Shown piece after piece: positions 23,958-33,366 of a stretch of 46,906 bases of DNA (the first letter of the stretch is position 1; every line of letters starts with the position of its first letter). Both the position numbers and the translations under genes were made by a program. Origin of the DNA: Isachenkonia alkalipeptolytica (GTDB lineage Bacteria > Bacillota > Clostridia > Peptostreptococcales > T1SED10-28); NCBI RefSeq assembly GCF_009910325.1, contig NZ_SUMG01000020.1, positions 1 to 46,906 of the forward strand, written 5' to 3'. The notes under the pieces were generated by a model, which did not search any database, had not been told where the DNA came from, and saw only the letters and a list, made by a program, of their open reading frames with translations.

Positions 23958-26338
23958 TGAGTGAAAAGAAACTTAATCATATCGGAAAAGGCTATGATCG
24001 GGCGGAAGCCCAGGAAAAGGTAACAGGGCAGGCAACATACGTACATGATATGGAAATGCCCGGAATGCTTTATGCCAAAGTCCTGATTTCACCTCATGCC
24101 CATGCAAAGATAGTATCCATTGATTGTTCCGAGGCGAAAAAACTGAAAGGGGTAAAGGCCGTTGTAACCGGAAAGGAAGCATGCCAGCGGGTCGGTCTCT
24201 ATATGGTGGATAAAAACATCATGGCGGGGGAAAAGGTACGCTACCAGGGAGAAATTGTGTCTGCGGTTGTGGCAGAGACGGAAGCTATTGCAGAGGAAGC
24301 GGTCAGCCTTATCCAGGTAGAGTATAAGCCCTTGCCCATTGTAGACAGTCTGGATGAAGCCCTGGAGGCCAAAACCCTGGTGCATCAAAATCTTCACACC
24401 TATGAGTATATGGAAGGGGTGTTTTTCCCTAAAAAAGATAGCAATATTGCAAGTTGGAACCGGACGAAAAAGGGAGATATCAAGAAGGGCTTTGAAGAAG
24501 CAGACCATATTTTTGAAGAAGAATTCAGTCTGCCGGCGGTTGCCCATGTTCCCATGGAAACTCATGTGGCAATTGCTCAGGCGGATCCTTATTCCGATAA
24601 GGTTAAAATCTGGTCTTCCGCCCAGTCCCCCTTTGCTATACGCCAGCTTTTAGCAAAATCCTTAGGAATTGCGAAGGCCGATGTTAACGTCATCGTGCCC
24701 TATGTCGGCGGAGGTTTCGGCGGGAAAGCCGGTGTCCATCTTGAACCCTTGGTCAGCGTGTTATCCAGAGCCGCCGGAGGGCGTCCCGTGAAACTGAAGA
24801 TGACCAGGGAAGAGGAATTCAACACCCTGCCAACCCGGGCGGAGATGCGGGCAAGCTTTAAGACCGGGATGACCAAAGACGGAAAAATTACGGCCATGGA
24901 GGTTTACCATGACTGGGATAGCGGAGCTTATGCGGACTACGGAGTCAATGTCGGGAAAACCGCTGTCTATTCCGGAGCCGGACCTTATACAGTGCCTAAT
25001 ATTGAACTGCATTCAAGAACGATCTATACCAACAAGGTGTTCAGTACCGCCTACCGGGGATTCGGTCACTTGGAAACCCACTGGGCCGTAGAGCGGCATA
25101 TGGATAAAATCGCTCAAAAGTTAAAGATTGACCCTTATGATTTACGAATGAAAAATCTTTTACGACCGGGAGATACCACGATCAGTGGCGAGCTGATCTA
25201 CCCTACAACGGGGGATCCAGTATCTTGTCTTGAGGCCGTTTCCAAGGAAATCGGATGGACAGGCCGAAAAACCGAGGAAGAGCGAAAGCGGGAGCTGGAA
25301 ACCGGAAAGGTTAGAGGAAAAGGGTTTGCCATGCTTCAAAAAGCACCGGCAATGCCCAGTTACACTTCAACGGCGGCGATTATGCAAATGGATGAAGACG
25401 GTCACGTCAAGGTCATGCTTGGAGCTGTGGATTTTGGGCAGGGCGCTAATACTATAATGGCTCAGGTGGCAGCGGAGGAACTTCGGGTACCTGTCAAGGA
25501 TGTAGAGGTGGTATGGAATGTGGAAACCGACAAGCATCCCTATGACTGGAACACCGTTGCATCAAAATATACCTTTATGGGCGGCAATGCGGTTCGTAAA
25601 GCAGCTCGAAACATGATTCAACAGATGAAAGAAGTAGCCGGACAGGTTCTTCGTTGTCATCCCGATGAACTTACCCACGGAGAGGGTTACATTTATCATG
25701 TACACCAAACCCATAGACGCTTATCCTACGTGGATCTTTCCATGGGATATGCTTATGAAAACGGAAATGGTATTGGCGGGCCGTTGATTGCCCATGGGAT
25801 CTATATGGCCAGCGGACTTACCAATCCGGATCCTGAAACCGGTCAAGGTCGTCCGGGCTTAGTGTGGACTTTCGGGGCCCATGCTGTGGATCTGGAGGTG
25901 GATGTTGAAACCGGTGAGGTAGATATTCTTAAATTTGTATCCGCCTTTGATATTGGTAAGGTGATCAATAAAAAGATGGTGGACGGTCAAGTGTACGGAG
26001 GTATTGTGCAGGGCGTGGGTTCTGCTATGATGGAAGGCTATACCTTTGATGAGGAGAGAAAGCTCTTGAATCCTTATTTTGGGGACAATCGCATACCTTC
26101 ATCCAAGGATATTCCCCGGGAAATCAAAGCGATATACATCGAGGAGCCCGAGACGGCTCAAGTAGACGGGCCTTATGGAGCAAGAGGGATTGGTGAACAT
26201 CCGATGATTTCCGTACCTTCAGCCATCGGCAATGCCCTTTATGAAGCCTTGGGAATCAACTTCCATCGACTTCCCTTTACACCGGAAAACGTATCTTTAG
26301 CCATTGATAAGTATTTAAATAATGATGAATCGAAATAG
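23957..26338 (+). CDS. Molybdenum hydroxylase 2, molybdopterin-binding catalytic subunit
   Basis: A 793-residue catalytic subunit of the xanthine-dehydrogenase/aldehyde-oxidoreductase family. Seen: the a/b hammerhead domain (about residues 18-125), YVGGGFGGKAG (249-259), Arg367 in AYRGFG (equivalent of bovine Arg880) and Glu747 in GIGEHP (the catalytic base). As in hydroxylase 1, the residue after FGGK is Ala (Ala258) where classical xanthine dehydrogenases have Glu802. Its start overlaps the Fe-S subunit stop (TAATG). Substrate unresolved: xanthine, another purine, a pyrimidine or a related N-heterocycle are all possible. The next gene, mocA, suggests a cytosine-dinucleotide form of the cofactor. 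Confidence 0.92.
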   Translation: MSEKKLNHIGKGYDRAEAQEKVTGQATYVHDMEMPGMLYAKVLISPHAHAKIVSIDCSEAKKLKGVKAVVTGKEACQRVGLYMVDKNIMAGEKVRYQGEIVSAVVAETEAIAEEAVSLIQVEYKPLPIVDSLDEALEAKTLVHQNLHTYEYMEGVFFPKKDSNIASWNRTKKGDIKKGFEEADHIFEEEFSLPAVAHVPMETHVAIAQADPYSDKVKIWSSAQSPFAIRQLLAKSLGIAKADVNVIVPYVGGGFGGKAGVHLEPLVSVLSRAAGGRPVKLKMTREEEFNTLPTRAEMRASFKTGMTKDGKITAMEVYHDWDSGAYADYGVNVGKTAVYSGAGPYTVPNIELHSRTIYTNKVFSTAYRGFGHLETHWAVERHMDKIAQKLKIDPYDLRMKNLLRPGDTTISGELIYPTTGDPVSCLEAVSKEIGWTGRKTEEERKRELETGKVRGKGFAMLQKAPAMPSYTSTAAIMQMDEDGHVKVMLGAVDFGQGANTIMAQVAAEELRVPVKDVEVVWNVETDKHPYDWNTVASKYTFMGGNAVRKAARNMIQQMKEVAGQVLRCHPDELTHGEGYIYHVHQTHRRLSYVDLSMGYAYENGNGIGGPLIAHGIYMASGLTNPDPETGQGRPGLVWTFGAHAVDLEVDVETGEVDILKFVSAFDIGKVINKKMVDGQVYGGIVQGVGSAMMEGYTFDEERKLLNPYFGDNRIPSSKDIPREIKAIYIEEPETAQVDGPYGARGIGEHPMISVPSAIGNALYEALGINFHRLPFTPENVSLAIDKYLNNDESK

Positions 26339-26954
26339 CAACATGCAGGATTTAAAAAATGACAGGACGGCCATCATTATAGCCGCCGGTTACTCCAGCA
26401 GAATGAAAGCTTTTAAGCCTTTGTTGCCCCTGGGAGAAGGTACGGTGTTGGAATACACCCTGAATACTTTTCTAGAGGCGGGAATCAGTAATATTCTTGT
26501 GGTTTTAGGTTACCAAAAGGAAAAGATCGAACCCCTTTTAGAGAAGTATAATATTCCCTGGGTCTACAATGAAAACTATGATCAGGGAATGTACTCCTCG
26601 GTGGTGGCGGGAGTACAAGCGCTGCCTTCCGGGAGCAAAGGCTTTTTCCTATTGCCGGTGGATATCCCCTTAGTAAAAAGCAGTACCATAGATGCCCTCT
26701 TAAAGGCGTATCAGCAATCGGGAAAGAACATCATCTATCCTTCCCACAACAAAAAGAAGGGACATCCCCCCCTAATATCTTCTTATATGTATTCGAAAAT
26801 CCTGGCCTATGACGGTAGCGGCGGACTGAAAACCCTGCTTAAAAAGTATGACCGGGAGCATGGAGAATATGTAAACGTGAAGGATGAAGGGGTGCTACTG
26901 GATATAGACTATTACGAAGAGTATCGGCAGCTGGTGGAAAAAGTGAATAAGTAG
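26322..26954 (+). CDS. mocA: MocA-like molybdenum cofactor cytidylyltransferase
   Basis: A 210-residue nucleotidyltransferase of the MobA/MocA type. It probably joins CMP to molybdopterin to give the cytosine-dinucleotide cofactor used by xanthine-dehydrogenase-family enzymes. Seen: the nucleotide-binding motif IIIAAGYSSRM at about residue 18, PLLPLGEGTVLEYTLNTF, and the metal-binding region LLPVDIPLV. It overlaps the catalytic subunit gene by 17 bases. The start could also be ATG 26325 or 26343, none with a clear ribosome binding site, consistent with coupled translation. MobA (GMP) is less likely given the neighbours. Confidence 0.85.
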   Translation: MMNRNSNMQDLKNDRTAIIIAAGYSSRMKAFKPLLPLGEGTVLEYTLNTFLEAGISNILVVLGYQKEKIEPLLEKYNIPWVYNENYDQGMYSSVVAGVQALPSGSKGFFLLPVDIPLVKSSTIDALLKAYQQSGKNIIYPSHNKKKGHPPLISSYMYSKILAYDGSGGLKTLLKKYDREHGEYVNVKDEGVLLDIDYYEEYRQLVEKVNK

Positions 26955-26959
26955 GTGGA

Positions 26960-26999
26960 CAATAGGAAGCGAAGGGGTGGAACCTGAAGCTTCCTATTG
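26960..26999 (+). other. Hairpin after mocA
   Basis: CAATAGGAAGC at 26960-26970 pairs perfectly with GCTTCCTATTG at 26989-26999 around an 18-nt purine-rich loop. There is no T tract, so termination is uncertain; it may be a weak terminator or an mRNA end-protecting structure. Confidence 0.45.
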
Positions 27000-27061
27000 C
27001 CTCATAATGAAATTAGCTTGTTTTAGTAGGATGAAAAAGATAAGACGATGAAAAATAGCTT

Positions 27062-28720
27062 ATGAAACAGTACATAAAGGAGTGGATGACAATCAAAAAG
27101 AAAAGCTTTATATTACTGATCTTTATTATAGTAGCCGCGGGGGTTAATTTTTTTATGTATAACATGGTAGGTGAGGCCCTGCCCCTCATTTTACAGGGAT
27201 TGATGTTTTTCGGGGGCAACGCCGTGATTCTCATCGGTTACAATGCCTTCATGGATAGAAGAAGGAATAAAGAATTGCAGGAAGTTACGGAAATTCTTAA
27301 AGGCTACAGTGAAGGGAATTTTTTGTCGGATTCCACAAGAATAAAAAAAGAGGATTCCTTTGCAAAAGAGCTTCGAGAAGCGATTCCGAATCTGGAAGAA
27401 ACAATGAAAAGTTTACTCTATCAGGTCTTACTTTCGGAAGTCCAGCTTAAGAGTTTTTCCGGACAGTTAAAGGATGTGGCATCCATCAATCTTGAAGCTA
27501 TGGAAGGCATTTATCAAAATATTGAAAGGATTAACCAGGACTTACATAAAAGTGCGAATGAGGCCGAAGAAAATGCATCGATTTCTCAAGAGCTGTTAGG
27601 AACGAATATTGAGACCTTAGAAAACACCAGGACATTTAAGGAATTAACCGAGGAATCCAAACAAAAAATATTGAAAAACACCCAGGGCATTGATCATACC
27701 TTGCATGAAGCAACGGGGATCGAATCTTTGATGGGGAAAACCACTGAAGAAGTGGATAATCTTGAAAAACTGCTGGTTTTGATTGGAGAAATGAGCCAGG
27801 AAATCAAAGGGATTTCTGAACAAACAAACCTTCTATCTTTAAATGCCTCTATTGAAGCTGCAAGAAGCGGCAGTGCAGGAAAAGGTTTTGCCGTGGTGGC
27901 CCAGGAGGTTAAAAAACTTGCGGAGGAAAGTGATGAGACCTCTGTACGGATCGGAGAGCATTTAGATCAAATACAAGGGAGCTTTAAGAAATTACAACAG
28001 GGAGCCTTTACCTGTGCAAAACAGTCGGTTGCGATAAAAACCCAAAGTGAAGGAGCCACGAAAGAACTCTCAACCATTCAAAAGTCCATGGAAGAAATAT
28101 CCGATCATATTAACCGGATATCTTACAGCATGGAAGAGCAGAATACAGCGATTGAAAGTCTTACGACTAATGTCAACAGCAATGCGGAGTTTACCGGTAG
28201 CTTAGAGAAAATGATGTGGGAAATGAAAGGGAAAATTGAAGATCAAGTGGATAACGAAAAGAAAAACATCCATCATGCCAAGGAGATTCTAGAGGTGTCC
28301 AATCGATTTTCAGATTTTACCGAAACCATGGAAAATCAAGTGGATAAAGAATTGTTGAAGGTCGCGGGTAAAGTTTCGGAAATGGAAGCCCAAGGATTGA
28401 TTACCAACGATTACTTAATAAAGCTTTCCAAAGAGACAAACATCTCGGAGTTTTATATTATGAATGAAAGCGGGGTTACAAAGTATTGTAATAATCCTAA
28501 GGGAATTAACTTTACCATCGATAACGATCCCGCATCTCAGGCCTATGAGTTTTATCAAATTCTTGAAAATCCCGACAAAGAAGTGGTTCAGAAGATACAA
28601 AAACGGGATATTGACGGGGAATACTTTAAATTTGCAGGAGTTTCCAAGAAGAATAAACCGGGCATCATTCAAGTGGGGGTGAATATTAAAGATCTGTTGA
28701 ACTTCAAAGGACTGAACTAA
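27062..28720 (+). CDS. Methyl-accepting chemotaxis-like protein with C-terminal sensor-like region
   Basis: A 552-residue chemoreceptor-family protein. Seen: two hydrophobic segments near the N terminus (about residues 14-34 and 38-58) with almost no extracellular loop, a coiled-coil region, and the highly conserved signalling hairpin [20 protein letters not shown] at about 244-263, followed by [18 protein letters not shown]. After the hairpin, about 130 residues (from about 420) look like a small Cache/PAS-type ligand domain ending [13 protein letters not shown]. The sensor thus appears cytoplasmic and C-terminal, unlike the textbook arrangement. The start ATG 27062 has no good ribosome binding site; ATG 27086 with AAAGGAG is an alternative. 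No chemotaxis genes are nearby. Confidence 0.88.
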   Translation: MKQYIKEWMTIKKKSFILLIFIIVAAGVNFFMYNMVGEALPLILQGLMFFGGNAVILIGYNAFMDRRRNKELQEVTEILKGYSEGNFLSDSTRIKKEDSFAKELREAIPNLEETMKSLLYQVLLSEVQLKSFSGQLKDVASINLEAMEGIYQNIERINQDLHKSANEAEENASISQELLGTNIETLENTRTFKELTEESKQKILKNTQGIDHTLHEATGIESLMGKTTEEVDNLEKLLVLIGEMSQEIKGISEQTNLLSLNASIEAARSGSAGKGFAVVAQEVKKLAEESDETSVRIGEHLDQIQGSFKKLQQGAFTCAKQSVAIKTQSEGATKELSTIQKSMEEISDHINRISYSMEEQNTAIESLTTNVNSNAEFTGSLEKMMWEMKGKIEDQVDNEKKNIHHAKEILEVSNRFSDFTETMENQVDKELLKVAGKVSEMEAQGLITNDYLIKLSKETNISEFYIMNESGVTKYCNNPKGINFTIDNDPASQAYEFYQILENPDKEVVQKIQKRDIDGEYFKFAGVSKKNKPGIIQVGVNIKDLLNFKGLN

Positions 28721-28770
28721 AAGATAACAGCCAACATAACTGCTACCAAAGAAACGGGGACCTGACCGAA

Positions 28771-28813
28771 GCTATTACCCCTTTAATTTCCCTAGGAAAA
28801 GGGGTATAATAGC
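28771..28813 (+). promoter_or_regulatory. Hairpin containing a TATAAT upstream of the exporter gene
   Basis: GCTATTACCCCTTT at 28771-28784 pairs with AAAAGGGGTATAATAGC (28797-28813) with a 2-base bulge. The distal arm contains TATAAT (28805-28810), about 34 bases before the next start codon, and a TTTAAT at 28782-28787 is correctly spaced as a -35 box. It may serve both as the end of the chemoreceptor transcript and as the promoter of the next gene. Confidence 0.4.
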
Positions 28814-28843
28814 AAGGAATGAAAAGGCAGGAGGTTGGGAATT

Positions 28844-29902
28844 ATGAAGTTGATGAATTCGATTAAAGAGAGAGTCGGTTTAAGAGTATTAAAATCCGGT
28901 TTTGCCATTATTTTTGCTATTTATCTTGCTACATTTTTAGGACTGGAGCATGCTTCCACCGCAGGGATTTTCGGTATTTTATCCATTCTGGATACGAAAC
29001 GTAAAACATTGAAAGTGGCCGTCAGAAGATTTATTTCCGCTATTCTAGGACTGTTTTTATCCGGACTGTTATTTGCACTTTTAGGTTATGAAATCTATGT
29101 CATCGGCATCATTGTGGTAGTCTTTCTTCCCGTGGCGAAAAAATTCGATTTGGAGTCGGGTTTTATTATTAATATGGTATTAGCTACTCAGCTGCTGGGC
29201 TTTGGAGAGGTAACCACCCCGATTATGTTAAATCAATTGGGGCTGGTGATCATTGGACTGACCACGGGTCTTTTAATGAATATGCATATACCTTATCGGG
29301 AAAAGGAAATTATTAGAAAACAGCAGGTAATTGAAGAGGATTTAAGAATCATGCTGGAAATATTCGGATACAGCTTAAGAAATGCCTGTCCCATTGGACA
29401 AGATATGGATGAACGGATGAAAAGTTTGATCAAAAATATCAAAGAAGGTCTGCGGCTTTCCTATCGATATATTGATAATCGTTATCTCAGTTCGGAGCAT
29501 TACTATGTGCAGTACATGCTCATGAGAAAAAAACAATTCAGAACCTTGGAAGCCATGCGGACCAGCCTAAAGAAAAAAATCATGACTCAGATGTTTGCCG
29601 ATGCCTTAAGTAAAATCTGTATGGATTTGTCCAAGGAGATCCACACTGATAATGACGGCGTGGAGGCTATGAAAAAGCTGGAAGATGTTAAGGAATACTA
29701 CCGGCAGCTGCCCCTGCCCGAAACCCGTAAGTGTTTTGAAGACCGGGCACACCTTTTCGTATTTCTTCACCATTTAGAAAATTTCATACGGATTAAAATG
29801 GAATTTTATCAGGAAAATCAAAAGGAAAAACCTCGAGAAATGCAAGAAGGATATGATTCTAAAGAACTGATGAATCAATATACTAAGACTACTAAGGGAT
29901 AA
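28844..29902 (+). CDS. Aromatic acid exporter family membrane protein
   Basis: A 352-residue protein of the ArAE_1-type family. The N-terminal half (residues about 15-155) has roughly six hydrophobic segments containing ASTAGIFGILSILDTKRKT. The C-terminal soluble, helical half (about 160-330) is rich in charged residues (EEDLRIMLEIFGYSLRNAC, PLPETRKCFEDRAHLFVFL). Family members are proposed to export aromatic acids, though substrates are mostly untested. The start is ATG 28844, nine bases after GGAGG; the TTG at 28835 is rejected. The gene is followed closely by the Crp/Fnr regulator. Confidence 0.85.
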   Translation: MKLMNSIKERVGLRVLKSGFAIIFAIYLATFLGLEHASTAGIFGILSILDTKRKTLKVAVRRFISAILGLFLSGLLFALLGYEIYVIGIIVVVFLPVAKKFDLESGFIINMVLATQLLGFGEVTTPIMLNQLGLVIIGLTTGLLMNMHIPYREKEIIRKQQVIEEDLRIMLEIFGYSLRNACPIGQDMDERMKSLIKNIKEGLRLSYRYIDNRYLSSEHYYVQYMLMRKKQFRTLEAMRTSLKKKIMTQMFADALSKICMDLSKEIHTDNDGVEAMKKLEDVKEYYRQLPLPETRKCFEDRAHLFVFLHHLENFIRIKMEFYQENQKEKPREMQEGYDSKELMNQYTKTTKG

Positions 29903-29941
29903 GCTCGGGATGGAAAAAGAGCTAAATGGAGTGAATGTACC

Positions 29942-30622
29942 TTGTTTGTAACGAGAGAAGAAATTTTAAGACAAATGTCGAAGGCTTTTATTTTTAAAGA
30001 TCTTTCGGTATCCGATTGTGAGAGGATATTGGCAAAAGTACAACCGGAAACCCGCTCATATGAGAAAAATGAAGTGATCTTTGATGAAGGGGATCAGGTT
30101 GATTATATCGGGCTTATTTGCAGCGGGAGAATGGTTAGTAAAAGATTGGACCCCGACGGTAAGGTAAGCTTACAACAAATCCTGGTTCCTCCCAATATCA
30201 TAGGGTTTGAAGTCGCCTCAACCCCTAGTAAAAGAAGTCCGGTTCGGATGAGATGTCTTTCGGAGGTAACGCTCTTAAGCTTTCCCTATGGGAAGATGGT
30301 ATCCGAAGAAGATCTTTTACCTAAAGTTCATAGCTACATTAAGGATCAATTGATTACCCTATTGGCCAATGAAAATATGAGACGGATGTATAAAATCGAA
30401 CTGTTGACCCAGCGGTCTTTAAGAAAACGGGTGTTGATGTACCTGCGCTTTGTTTCGGGAAAGACCGGAGAAAATTCATTTACCATACCTTTTGATCGGG
30501 AACAGCTGGCCCAGTACCTTAATATTAACAGAAGCAGTTTATGTGCGGAGCTTAGTAAAATGGAAAAAGAAGGTTTGATTTCCTATCATAAAAATAAGTT
30601 CACCCTAAAGGAAGATAGTTAA
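29942..30622 (+). CDS. Crp/Fnr-family transcriptional regulator
   Basis: A 226-residue regulator with an N-terminal cyclic-nucleotide-binding-like domain (residues about 20-130, with FDEGDQVDYIGLICSGRM) and a C-terminal Crp-type winged helix (about 165-220, with FDREQLAQYLNINRSSLCAELSKM). There is no N-terminal cysteine cluster, so it is not an oxygen-sensing Fe-S Fnr. The start is taken as TTG 29942 after GGAG; ATG 29975 is an alternative. It sits just upstream of modABC but is separated from it by a strong terminator. Its target could be the hydroxylase or molybdate genes; this is not shown by the sequence. Confidence 0.88.
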   Translation: MFVTREEILRQMSKAFIFKDLSVSDCERILAKVQPETRSYEKNEVIFDEGDQVDYIGLICSGRMVSKRLDPDGKVSLQQILVPPNIIGFEVASTPSKRSPVRMRCLSEVTLLSFPYGKMVSEEDLLPKVHSYIKDQLITLLANENMRRMYKIELLTQRSLRKRVLMYLRFVSGKTGENSFTIPFDREQLAQYLNINRSSLCAELSKMEKEGLISYHKNKFTLKEDS

Positions 30623-30629
30623 AAGCATG

Positions 30630-30661
30630 AAGTATGTTGTTGCGGCAACATACTTTTTTTT
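30630..30661 (+). terminator. Strong terminator between the Crp/Fnr gene and modA
   Basis: AAGTATGTTG at 30630-30639 pairs perfectly with CAACATACTT at 30646-30655, followed by a run of T. Confidence 0.85.
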
Positions 30662-30714
30662 ATATGTATAGTACAATTAATGTAAACAAATGAAGGAAAG
30701 AGAGGGATACCACA

Positions 30715-31518
30715 ATGATACAAAACACTCAAAAATTCTTAATGATAGTTATGTTTCTCGCTGTAATGATCCTAGTCGCTTGTGATTCTACCGGGACTGA
30801 AGATAATAGGGTAATCACTCTTTCCGTGGCGGGAAGTCTAACCCCGGTGATAGCGGAAGTGGAAGACGCCTTTTATGAGACAGATCCTGACTTTGAGATA
30901 AGAATCAATTACGGAAGTTCAGGGTCTCTTAAACAACAAATTCTACAAGGGGCGGAGGTGGACTTGTTTTTCTTTGCTTCTCTGGAACATATGGAGGGTT
31001 TGAAGGAAGAAAATTTGGTGGAGGATGATTTATTAGTATATCCGCTGGAAAATCGACTGATGCTCATTACACCGAAGGGGCAGGATCTTGTTCAGGATTT
31101 TGAGGATCTGTTAACAGAAAAGATACAGCGGGTGGCTATCGGGGAGCCTGACAGTGTGCCCGCCGGTGCCTATGCAAGAGAAAGTTTGATGGACTACGGT
31201 GTGTATGAGGAAATAAAGGAATCGATGATCTTTGGAAAAGATGTTAGACAAGTGCTTACCTGGGTGGAAAGCGGCAATGTGGATGCGGGTTTGGTGTTTG
31301 AAACCGATGCCCTTTCCTCTGAGAATATAAGAAACGTGATGCCGGCCCATCCCGACAGTCATTCTGCCATTCGCTATCCTCTTGGGATCTTAAAAAATAC
31401 AGAGAACATCGAAGAAGCCCGTATTTTGATGGATTTTTTATTGGGAGAGGAAGCAAAAGAAATTTTTGAATCCTACGGATTTACCGTAAATACTGACAGA
31501 CAGGACGTGGTACAGTGA
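30715..31518 (+). CDS. modA: Molybdate ABC transporter substrate-binding lipoprotein
   Basis: A 267-residue periplasmic-binding-type protein for molybdate or tungstate. Seen: a lipoprotein signal (hydrophobic residues 8-22, lipobox LVAC with Cys23) and ModA-type ligand-contact segments: LSVAGSLTPVIAEVEDAF, NYGSSGSLKQQI, EVDLFFFAS, PAGAYARESL and SGNVDAGLVFETDAL. The start ATG 30715 has a purine-rich GGAAAGAGAGGG upstream. It overlaps modB by four bases. Local role: supply of molybdenum to the two hydroxylases. Confidence 0.93.
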   Translation: MIQNTQKFLMIVMFLAVMILVACDSTGTEDNRVITLSVAGSLTPVIAEVEDAFYETDPDFEIRINYGSSGSLKQQILQGAEVDLFFFASLEHMEGLKEENLVEDDLLVYPLENRLMLITPKGQDLVQDFEDLLTEKIQRVAIGEPDSVPAGAYARESLMDYGVYEEIKESMIFGKDVRQVLTWVESGNVDAGLVFETDALSSENIRNVMPAHPDSHSAIRYPLGILKNTENIEEARILMDFLLGEEAKEIFESYGFTVNTDRQDVVQ

Positions 31519-32204
31519 TTAACGATTTTTCTCCCCTTTGGATTTCCCTGCGAACCGCCGGTGCTTCTACGATCATCACTTTTTTGTTGGGGCTGATTGC
31601 AGCCTGGTACGTTACCTTTTACCTGAAACGATTTAAGGGGATGGTGGACAGTCTGTTTACCTTGCCGATGGTGCTGCCGCCTACGGTTTTGGGGGTGTTT
31701 TTGCTGTTGATTTTCGGACGGAACAGCGGGTTCGGTCAGGTGCTTCACTCCATCGGGATCCAAATTGTGTTTTCCTGGTGGGCCACGGTCATTGCCGCAG
31801 TGGTGGTCTCATTTCCCTTGATGTATAAAACGACAAAAGGGGCCTTCGAGCAGGTGGATCCGAATCTGTTTTTCGCTGCCCGTACTTTAGGGGCTTCCGA
31901 GTGGCGGATTTTTTGGAAGGTGATGGTGCCCATTGCCTGGCCGGGGATTGCTGCGGGAACGGTGCTTGCCTTTACCCGGGCGTTGGGTGAGTTTGGAGCG
32001 ACATTGATGTTTGCGGGAAATATTCCAGGGAAGACCCAGACCATTCCCATGGCGATTTTTTTTGCGGTGGAAGGCGGGCAGATGGACCGGGCAATTGTTT
32101 GGGTGTTACTAATTACTCTGTTGACGGTTGTTGTAATGTTTATGATGAATCTTTGGAACAATTATCAAAGAAATCGATTTACTAAGGGGGCAGCGGGTAG
32201 ATGA
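31515..32204 (+). CDS. modB: Molybdate ABC transporter permease
   Basis: A 229-residue permease with about five to six hydrophobic segments. It carries the inner-membrane-component motif with the ATPase-contact loop ARTLGASEWRIFWKVMVPIAWPG, followed by AFTRALGEFGATLMFAGNIPG, which is characteristic of ModB. It starts at GTG 31515 within the modA stop (GTGA) and ends in an ATGA overlap with modC, so the three genes form one coupled operon. Confidence 0.95.
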   Translation: MINDFSPLWISLRTAGASTIITFLLGLIAAWYVTFYLKRFKGMVDSLFTLPMVLPPTVLGVFLLLIFGRNSGFGQVLHSIGIQIVFSWWATVIAAVVVSFPLMYKTTKGAFEQVDPNLFFAARTLGASEWRIFWKVMVPIAWPGIAAGTVLAFTRALGEFGATLMFAGNIPGKTQTIPMAIFFAVEGGQMDRAIVWVLLITLLTVVVMFMMNLWNNYQRNRFTKGAAGR

Positions 32205-33271
32205 AACTAGTGGTGGATATTAAAAAACGAATAGGAGACTTTACCCTGGAGGTGGCTTTTGAAACCGACGGAGAGACCACGGGTTTGCTGGGGGCCTCGG
32301 GCTCTGGAAAATCCATTACCCTACAATTAATCGCAGGGATTGAAACCCCTGATGAAGGACAAATTGTTTTAAATAACCGGGTACTCTTTGATTCCGAAAA
32401 AGGGATCAACCTTCCCAGCCGGAAAAGAAGGGTCAGCTACCTTTTCCAAAACTATGCGCTCTTTCCTCATATGACCGTGGCAGAGAACATTCTTTTTCCA
32501 CTGACCAACGTAAAAGAGGAAAAGAGAAAGGATCGACTCGAAGAAGTATTACGACTGATGGCACTTAAGGGGCTAAAAAACCGCTATCCCGCCCAACTTT
32601 CCGGTGGACAGCAACAACGGGTGGCCCTGGCCCGGGGAATCATCGGAAAGCCCGAGGCGCTTCTTTTAGACGAGCCCTTCTCCGCCTTGGATGACTACTT
32701 AAAGACCACCTTGATTAAGGAATTAATGGAGGCCTTAAAGGGATATCAGGGAGCCACCCTTTTTGTCAGCCACAACATGGAGGAAGCCTATAGGATCTGT
32801 CCAAAACTCCTGGTTTTATCCAAGGGAAGGGTAGAGGCCTACGGATCAAGAGAAACCCTGCATCACTATCCTCCCACCCTTTCTGTGGCAAAACTGACAG
32901 GGTATCGAAGTTTTTCCAAGTTTCAAACCCTTTCCTCCTATGTTATCAAAGCCCTGGAGTGGGATATTGAGTTGCAGGTGGAAAACATTCCGGCCAAACA
33001 GGAAACTTTTATAACCATAGCTTCAGAAAAAATTTACTTGGCAGAGGATTCTCCGGAAAATGCCAACATCTTTTCTGCCTGGATCAATACCTATGAAGAA
33101 GGTCCAAGAAGAGTTCTCTGTTATCTTACCTTGAAACGTCCACCGGCCCATTCGAAGGATGATCACCTGGAGTGGGAGCTTTCCAAGGAAGAGTGGGAAA
33201 ATATAAAAAACAAACCCCAACCTTTTAGAATTCGGATTCCCAAAGAGGGAATCCGGTTTCTAAAGGAGTGA
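32201..33271 (+). CDS. modC: Molybdate ABC transporter ATP-binding protein
   Basis: A 356-residue ATPase of the ModC type. Seen: Walker A GASGSGKS at about residue 31, Q-loop FQNYALFP, signature [14 protein letters not shown], Walker B LLLDEPFSALDD and the H-loop VSHNM. The C-terminal 110 residues form a TOBE/Mop-like regulatory region, here more diverged than usual. It overlaps modB by four bases. The next gene is 397 bases away; that gap holds a repeat, a terminator and a promoter region. Confidence 0.93.
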   Translation: MKLVVDIKKRIGDFTLEVAFETDGETTGLLGASGSGKSITLQLIAGIETPDEGQIVLNNRVLFDSEKGINLPSRKRRVSYLFQNYALFPHMTVAENILFPLTNVKEEKRKDRLEEVLRLMALKGLKNRYPAQLSGGQQQRVALARGIIGKPEALLLDEPFSALDDYLKTTLIKELMEALKGYQGATLFVSHNMEEAYRICPKLLVLSKGRVEAYGSRETLHHYPPTLSVAKLTGYRSFSKFQTLSSYVIKALEWDIELQVENIPAKQETFITIASEKIYLAEDSPENANIFSAWINTYEEGPRRVLCYLTLKRPPAHSKDDHLEWELSKEEWENIKNKPQPFRIRIPKEGIRFLKE

Positions 33272-33285
33272 AGAAGCCAAAAAGC

Positions 33286-33366
33286 CAAGGGGACGTTTAA
33301 AGCCAAGAGGACGTTTTGTTTGCCATGTAGTAGTGGTATTAGCTAAGAAACCAAACGTCCCGGTGA
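33286..33366. repeat. GGACGTTT-type interspersed repeat after modC
   Basis: Two direct copies of AGCCAAGGGGACGTTT-like sequence (about 33284-33299 and 33302-33316) are followed by an inverted partner AAACCAAACGTCCC at about 33348-33361. The pattern (GGGGAC next to a variable AT-rich part, with inverted arms) is like the other interspersed repeats of the window at 501-700, 40912-40972 and 46341-46368. Confidence 0.6.

Noticed and set aside
31745-32161. 138-codon open frame on the - strand opposite modB
   Set aside because: It is a shadow of a well-supported membrane protein gene, with no ribosome binding site or recognisable motif.
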